Shown here piece after piece: positions 5,241 to 9,222 of a DNA stretch of 9,222 nt. Below the pieces are notes generated by a model. It made no database searches. It was not told where the DNA came from and saw only the letters and a program-made list of their open reading frames with translations. The translations under genes were made by a program, and so were the position numbers. Within the stretch, counting starts at the first letter, position 1, and every line of letters begins with the position of its first letter. This DNA is from Thermoflexales bacterium (lineage in GTDB: Bacteria > Chloroflexota > Anaerolineae > B4-G1): NCBI GenBank assembly GCA_007118795.1, contig SKQX01000269.1:1-9222 (forward strand), written 5' to 3'.

Positions 5241-6919
5241 TATCTAAGCCTCAAGAGCAGGATCAGACTGAGGAAGAGGACGAAAGACCACAGCAAGCCC
5301 CCCCGTCCTGCCAGGATGTCGTCGATGGTGCGGACCACGGCGAAGCCCTGGTCGACGGCGCCAGCGGACAACCGGTAGCCCCAATCAAGGAGGAGCAGAT
5401 CGTGGAGCCCGTCGACCCACGAAGAGAGGGTGGACCGGATGTGGCGATCGTACCACCCGAGGGCCGTGCCTAGACCCACGGCCCCGGCCCAAAGCAACCA
5501 CCCGATGGGCCCCGCCTCCCTGACCATCACCAGAGGCGAGATCCCGGGCGCGTAAGGGGAGAGAAGGTCTGGGGCCAGCCCGACCCCTATCAGGGCGAGC
5601 CCGGGGACGAGCAAAGCCGCTCCCGCCGACACCCATCTCAGCCGGCTCATATCCCCGTCCGCGGACCCGCCGGCGGGAAAGAGCCATCTCCCGACAGCCG
5701 CGGCGAGGAAGAGCTGCCCCACAAACAAGCCAGCAGTGAAACCCCAACTTCGAGGGGCCAGGGCACGCAGGTATCCACTGATTCCCAAAGTTAGAGGAAG
5801 ACTGATGGTCCAGAGCGCCGCAATCAGAGCCGGAACAACGTAGGGGATCTCCCATCGGCGCCAGGATGGTGGCGGGACGAGCCCCCCGGCCAGCAGAAAC
5901 AGCGTCATAACCAAGATCCACGTGGTAGCGCCCCACGTGAGGCCGGAAAGCGACATGCCTGCGCCGGCTCCCGGTCCGGGACCTGTCTGGGACATGAGAT
6001 TAGAGGCCAGCAGCACCGCTCCGGTGACGGCCGTCCCGAGCCAGGGGCCTGTGTCCCGGGCGGAGCGGGCCGTCCAAGCCAGGATAGCCCCGCCCACGAC
6101 GGTAGCGGTGGCGACGATGGTGAGCCAGTTAGCGACGGGAAGGGCGCCGTCGTTGATCAGCGCCAACCGGGCCAATAGCCCCCACCCTATGACAGGGCTC
6201 AGGAGGAGGACGCCGGCCAGCGGCGACGTCCTCTCGACCCTGCTGGGCGTCGCAAAGTGAAAGGGGTAGACGCCGATCCGCAAGAGGCCGGCTACCATCC
6301 ACACCGTCATCTTGGCTCCACCCCCCGGGATGAGCGACCACTGAACGACACCGGTGCCATCGCCAGCCACGAGGACGCCTGTCCACAGGAGCACGGTGGC
6401 CACCGTGCTCACTGCCATGCTGCGACCGCACACCCCACTTCCACCATCAACGACGATCTGCGCCAACAGGTAGGCCAAGTCGTAGAAGGCCCAGAGAACG
6501 ATCATGGTCAATGGGTTGGCTGACCAGAGGGCCCCGAGGGTCAGGGCAAGCAGCAGGAGGGGAATGGGCGTAAAGGGAAGAGAGATACCAGGCTGGCGCC
6601 CGAGCTCTGCTAACAGAAGGGAAGAGAATGCCAAGCTGGAGACTGCCGCTAGCGCCCAGAGCGTCGGGTGCGCCTGAAATCTCACCACCGATTGAGCCAG
6701 GATGAGAGGGGAAGCAGAGGAGAGCATGCCGGGAGCATCCCTGCCTAGCCTCAGCGCGCAAACCAGGATGAAAGTGGCAGAAGCTAGGGCCAGGGCGACG
6801 AGGAGGGCATAGATACGGGGCCTCCCAACATCTAGCTTCGCCAACAGGAACGCTGCCAGAAGGACGCCTCCTGCACCAAGCAGAGGCAGAACAACGGTGG
6901 CTGAGAGAAGGTTTAGCAT
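5240..6919 (-). CDS. NuoL/HyfB-like antiporter-type membrane subunit
   Basis: This 559-residue protein has about 14-15 hydrophobic segments. RIGVYPFHFATP (214-225) matches the NuoL/NuoN TM7 signature, with Arg214 at the family's lysine position. LPLTLGISGYLRAL (374-387) resembles TM12 but carries Tyr383 where Lys is expected, and LWAFYDLAYLL (142-152) resembles TM5 without its Glu. The C-terminal part, WVDGLHDLLLLDWGYRLS (501-518) followed by VDQGF and TIDDIL, then a last membrane segment, resembles the C-terminal extension of NuoL, which supports NuoL-like rather than NuoN-like. I chose ATG 6919. A longer ATG at 6964 lies between the -35 and -10 boxes, before the likely transcription start, and cannot be used from that promoter. 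No Shine-Dalgarno is visible. It is the first gene of the operon. No peripheral-arm or hydrogenase gene accompanies it. Confidence 0.75.
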   Translation of the reverse strand: MLNLLSATVVLPLLGAGGVLLAAFLLAKLDVGRPRIYALLVALALASATFILVCALRLGRDAPGMLSSASPLILAQSVVRFQAHPTLWALAAVSSLAFSSLLLAELGRQPGISLPFTPIPLLLLALTLGALWSANPLTMIVLWAFYDLAYLLAQIVVDGGSGVCGRSMAVSTVATVLLWTGVLVAGDGTGVVQWSLIPGGGAKMTVWMVAGLLRIGVYPFHFATPSRVERTSPLAGVLLLSPVIGWGLLARLALINDGALPVANWLTIVATATVVGGAILAWTARSARDTGPWLGTAVTGAVLLASNLMSQTGPGPGAGAGMSLSGLTWGATTWILVMTLFLLAGGLVPPPSWRRWEIPYVVPALIAALWTISLPLTLGISGYLRALAPRSWGFTAGLFVGQLFLAAAVGRWLFPAGGSADGDMSRLRWVSAGAALLVPGLALIGVGLAPDLLSPYAPGISPLVMVREAGPIGWLLWAGAVGLGTALGWYDRHIRSTLSSWVDGLHDLLLLDWGYRLSAGAVDQGFAVVRTIDDILAGRGGLLWSFVLFLSLILLLRLR

Positions 6920-6952
6920 ATGGTCAGTGCGCCAGGCTGGGCGCAATGGGGG

Positions 6953-6981
6953 ATTGTAGCACACCCTGGTTCGGGCGACAA
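6953..6981 (-). promoter_or_regulatory. Sigma-70-type promoter of the five-gene operon
   Basis: On the minus strand TTGTCG (6981-6976), a 17-base spacer (6975-6959) and TACAAT (6958-6953) form a good housekeeping promoter, with TGC before the -10 acting as an extended -10. The expected transcript start is near 6946, giving a leader of only about 27 bases before ATG 6919. This excludes the ATG at 6964 as a start from this promoter. Confidence 0.7.
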
Positions 6982-7009
6982 CCGGCGGCGGGGACGCTCC
7001 GGCCGCTGG
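6982..7009 (-). terminator. Possible weak terminator hairpin after the sigma gene
   Basis: CCGGCGGC (6982-6989) and GCCGCTGG (7002-7009) can form an 8-bp stem with one mismatch and a 12-base loop, 60 bases after the sigma stop and directly before the next promoter. Only TTGT follows on the minus strand, so the U-tract is poor and some read-through into the operon is plausible. A GGGGCCCC palindrome lies at 7022-7029. Confidence 0.25.
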
Positions 7010-7069
7010 CCCTGCACAGGCGGGGCCCCAGCTCAGGAGTCAGCGAGGAGACCGGGCCCTCACACCGAA

Positions 7070-8269
7070 CTAGGCTAGGAAGTCGCGCAGCTTCCGGGCG
7101 TGGGCAGGATGACGCAGGCGGCTGAGGGCCTGCACCTCTATCTGCCGGATGCGCTCCCGGGTGACGCCCAGTTTCCGACCGACCTCCTCGAGGGTATACG
7201 TCTGCCCGTCGACCAATCCATAGCGCATCTGGAGGATGCGCACCTCCCGGGGGGGAAGGTCGTCGAGGACAGCCTGGAGGAGATCTCGGAGGATCGAAGA
7301 AGAGACGACGTCGGCGGGAGCTGCTGCTTCCTCATTCTCGATGAAGTCGCCCAGCTCGCTATCCCCCTCGTCATCGATGGGCAGCTCCAGCGAAAGGGGC
7401 CTACGGGCCACCTGGAGCATATTCTCGACCTTCTCCGTTGCCAGATCGAGCTCGTGGGCCATCTCCTCGGGGGAGGGATCGCGCCCCAGTTCCTGGGTGA
7501 GCCGGTGTGTGGTCCTGAGCAGTTTGTTGATCTGATCGCCCATATGGACGGGGATGCGAATGGTTCGACTCTGATCAGCAATCGCCCGCGTCACCGCCTG
7601 GCGGATCCACCACGTGGCATAGGTAGAGAACTTGTTCCCCAGCCGGTAGTCGAACTTCTTCGCCGCACGGATGAGGCCGATATTGCCTTCCTGAATCAGA
7701 TCGATAAAGGGGACCCCACGTCCCATATACTTCTTGGCCACGCTGACTACGAGACGGGAGTTGGCTTGGACCAGGTGCTCGCGAGCAGCCAGTCCATCCT
7801 GAACGACGGCGTTCAGGTCCACTCGGCTCCTGAGATCCAGCCCATCCCGCCGGAGTTCATGGTGAGCTTCCTTGCCGGCCTCCATCCTTTTGGCTAAGGC
7901 GATCTCCTCGTCTCGACTCAGGAGCGGCACCCTGCCGATCTCCTTGAGATACAGCCCGATGGAGTCATCCACCCGGATGGCATCGAGGGGAGCCTCATCG
8001 TCGAAGTCATTCCCGTTCGGGCCGGTATCGCGCGGGCCAGCCAGGATCTGACGTTCCTTCCCGTCCAGAGAACCGATGGCGACATCGGCTTCGATCAAGC
8101 GCGCCAGGACATCCTCAATCTCGTCCAGATTCTCCTCAGCTTCGGGAAAAGCTGCGAGAATATCCTCGTACGTGATGTAGTCTTGTTCGTTTGCCTTCAC
8201 CAACAAGTACTGCTCACCACTCAACTTCTCGAGTTCCGTTGACTGCTTCTGTTGCTTTGGTTCCATCAT
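7070..8269 (-). CDS. rpoD: RNA polymerase sigma-70 factor, principal type (RpoD/SigA)
   Basis: This 399-residue protein is a complete sigma-70 factor directing RNA polymerase to -35/-10 promoters. Residues 30-66 look like the acidic region 1.1. Region 1.2 is at 101-130 (SIGLYLKEIGRVPLL). Regions 2.1-2.4 run from 170 to 243, including NSRLVVSVAKKY, DLIQEGNIGLIRA, FDYRLGNKFSTYATWWIRQA and RTIRIPVH. Region 3 is at 244-311 with the region 3.2 loop SLELPIDDEGDSELGDFI. Region 4 is at 326-399 with the helix-turn-helix LEEVGRKLGVTRERIRQIE and the terminal LRDFL typical of primary sigmas. The non-conserved region is short (about 136-165), as in SigA-type factors. A group 2 paralogue cannot be fully excluded. 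Two ATG codons stand in tandem at 8269 and 8266, with only a weak Shine-Dalgarno. It has its own promoter, divergent from the MBL-fold gene. Confidence 0.93.
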   Translation of the reverse strand: MMEPKQQKQSTELEKLSGEQYLLVKANEQDYITYEDILAAFPEAEENLDEIEDVLARLIEADVAIGSLDGKERQILAGPRDTGPNGNDFDDEAPLDAIRVDDSIGLYLKEIGRVPLLSRDEEIALAKRMEAGKEAHHELRRDGLDLRSRVDLNAVVQDGLAAREHLVQANSRLVVSVAKKYMGRGVPFIDLIQEGNIGLIRAAKKFDYRLGNKFSTYATWWIRQAVTRAIADQSRTIRIPVHMGDQINKLLRTTHRLTQELGRDPSPEEMAHELDLATEKVENMLQVARRPLSLELPIDDEGDSELGDFIENEEAAAPADVVSSSILRDLLQAVLDDLPPREVRILQMRYGLVDGQTYTLEEVGRKLGVTRERIRQIEVQALSRLRHPAHARKLRDFLA

Positions 8270-8328
8270 CGCTCTGTTCGCTCAATGCCGGCCACCCCGT
8301 AGCCGACGTGCCCTTACTGCTGCCTGCT

Positions 8329-8358
8329 ACTATACCACATTGTCATGTCGCTTGTCAA
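8329..8358 (-). promoter_or_regulatory. Promoter of the sigma factor gene
   Basis: On the minus strand a perfect TTGACA (8358-8353) is followed by an 18-base spacer (8352-8335) and TATAGT (8334-8329), with TGG before the -10. The expected transcript start is near 8322, giving a leader of about 53 bases to ATG 8269. The near-consensus match fits a housekeeping gene read by its own product. Confidence 0.82.
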
Positions 8359-8396
8359 CCCCCTATTTGGGCAATCTGCCAGGGGCAAGCGACGGG

Positions 8397-8425
8397 TTGA
8401 CTTGCATCCCCGGGCCACCTATACT
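8397..8425 (+). promoter_or_regulatory. Promoter of the MBL-fold hydrolase gene
   Basis: TTGACT (8397-8402), a 17-base spacer (8403-8419) and TATACT (8420-8425) form a near-consensus sigma-70 promoter. Its -35 lies 38 bases from the -35 of the divergent sigma-gene promoter. The expected transcript start is near 8432, leaving a leader of about 100 bases before ATG 8535. The leader is G-rich in its first half and shows no riboswitch I recognise. Confidence 0.8.
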
Positions 8426-8520
8426 CACGGTCACCCGCAGCGCCTGGGGAGCGCACCGGGGGGGCGGAAGGCCCATCCGGGCGTCCCTAGAGTCGCAAGC
8501 GCAAGAACGTACGGCGATGG

Positions 8521-8534
8521 AAAGGAGTGGAGGT
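8521..8534 (+). promoter_or_regulatory. Ribosome binding site of the MBL-fold hydrolase
   Basis: AGGAG at 8523-8527 stands 7 bases before ATG 8535. It selects this start over in-frame ATG codons at 8517 and 8340, the latter lying upstream of the promoter. Confidence 0.8.
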
Positions 8535-9218
8535 ATGGCGATCCAACTGACGTGGCACGGGCATTCAGCTTTTCGTCTCGACATTGGGGATGACGCCATC
8601 TGGATTGATCCGTTTCTCAGCGACAACGGTGTTACCTCGGTGTCACCCACGCAGGTCGATGCAGACTACATCCTGGTCACCCACGGTCACGGCGATCACG
8701 TGGGCGATACGGTGCAGATCGCCAAGAGGACCGGAGCGTTGGTCATCTCGAACTTCGAGATCTGCAACTGGCTCCAATCTCAGGGGGTCGAGAGGACGCA
8801 CCCACAGCACATCGGGGGCGGCTTTGAGCACCCGTTCGGCTATCTGAAACTGACCATCGCGCACCATGGGTGCTCTCTGCCGGACGGCTCCTATGGGGGT
8901 GCCCCTGCGGGGCTGCTGCTGACCGCAGACGAGCGACGGCTCTATTTCGCCGGAGATACGGGGCTATTCTACGACATGCGCCTCACCGGCGAAGAGGGCA
9001 TTGATCTGGCGGCACTACCCATTGGAGATAACTTCACGATGGGGCCTGACGACGCGATCCGAGCGGTTCAGCTCATCGCCCCACGAGTGGTGATGCCCAC
9101 ACACTACGACACCTTCGACGTCATTAGGCAGGATCCGACGCGATGGATAGAAAGGGTAGAGGAGGAGACGGAGGCGAAAGGGCTGCTCCTCGAGCCCGAA
9201 GAGAGCTACGAGGTATGA
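8535..9218 (+). CDS. UPF0173-type metal-dependent hydrolase, metallo-beta-lactamase fold
   Basis: This 227-residue cytoplasmic protein belongs to the metallo-beta-lactamase superfamily, UPF0173/YtkL type, which is close to full length at about 225-230 residues. The N-terminus LTWHGHSAF (5-13), the metal motif HGHGDH (His50, His52, Asp54, His55), His110/His111, FAGDTG (Asp141), the family signature LPIGDNFTMGPDDA (161-174) and MPTHYDTF (His190) provide a complete two-metal site. The natural substrate of this family is not settled, so no reaction is assigned. The start is ATG 8535, supported by a good Shine-Dalgarno and by the family N-terminus. The gene is divergent from the sigma factor gene and has its own strong promoter. 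Its stop is 4 bases from the window edge, so whether a cotranscribed gene follows cannot be seen. Confidence 0.92.
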   Translation: MAIQLTWHGHSAFRLDIGDDAIWIDPFLSDNGVTSVSPTQVDADYILVTHGHGDHVGDTVQIAKRTGALVISNFEICNWLQSQGVERTHPQHIGGGFEHPFGYLKLTIAHHGCSLPDGSYGGAPAGLLLTADERRLYFAGDTGLFYDMRLTGEEGIDLAALPIGDNFTMGPDDAIRAVQLIAPRVVMPTHYDTFDVIRQDPTRWIERVEEETEAKGLLLEPEESYEV

Positions 9219-9222
9219 GGAA

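Noticed and set aside
6920..6964. N-terminal extension of the NuoL-like gene from ATG 6964
   Set aside because: It overlaps the -10 box of the promoter, lies before the likely transcription start, and does not look like a membrane protein N-terminus.
7561..7580. GGTTCGACTC resembling a tRNA T-loop
   Set aside because: It lies inside the conserved sigma region 2.4 coding sequence, and no acceptor or anticodon arms are found.
8340..8534. N-terminal extension of the MBL-fold hydrolase from ATG 8340 or 8517
   Set aside because: The first ATG is upstream of the promoter. ATG 8535 has a good Shine-Dalgarno and gives the usual family start.
1..9222. CRISPR array, tRNA/rRNA genes or insertion sequence
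   Set aside because: I saw no regularly spaced repeats of suitable length, no tRNA-like fold, and no transposase reading frame.

Overview
This 9.2 kb window is high-GC bacterial chromosome. It holds seven protein-coding genes and one gene-free stretch of about 670 bases at the left edge. The group 1-type sigma-70 factor with a short non-conserved region, the bacterial -35/-10 promoters and the style of the intergenic repeats suggest an uncultured, free-living bacterium. Chloroflexota or a neighbouring phylum is my best guess, from gene and repeat style only and with modest confidence.

Layout. (a) 1-674 has no convincing gene. It carries two diverged copies of a C-rich/G-rich hairpin repeat, a perfect 17-bp tandem duplication and fragments of other dispersed repeats. 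(b) 675-6981, minus strand, is a compact five-gene operon read from right to left. A sigma-70-type promoter at 6953-6981 drives a NuoL/HyfB-like membrane protein, a HyfE/NuoK-like membrane protein, a NuoN/HyfF-like membrane protein, a stand-alone RecB/AddB/Cas4-like PD-(D/E)XK nuclease with four cysteines placed for a 4Fe-4S cluster, and a cytoplasmic GH13 alpha-glucan hydrolase. The first four genes are joined by stop/start overlaps or a 1-base gap. The fifth follows after 66 bases with its own strong ribosome binding site. (c) 7070-8269, minus strand, is the principal-type sigma factor (rpoD/sigA). (d) 8270-8534 is a divergent promoter region with a good promoter on each strand. (e) 8535-9218, plus strand, is a UPF0173-type metallo-beta-lactamase-fold hydrolase.

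How the genes work together. The sigma factor and the MBL-fold hydrolase look like housekeeping genes fired from back-to-back promoters. The operon is the unusual part. Its three membrane proteins resemble the antiporter-like arm of complex I or hydrogenase-4, but no quinone-, NADH- or hydrogenase-module gene is present. At several positions where the family carries essential Glu/Lys residues for proton pumping, these proteins have other residues. This orphan membrane module, coupled to a nuclease gene and an alpha-glucan hydrolase gene, has no function I can name and is the best candidate here for something undescribed. All homology statements come from reading motifs by eye; no database search was run.
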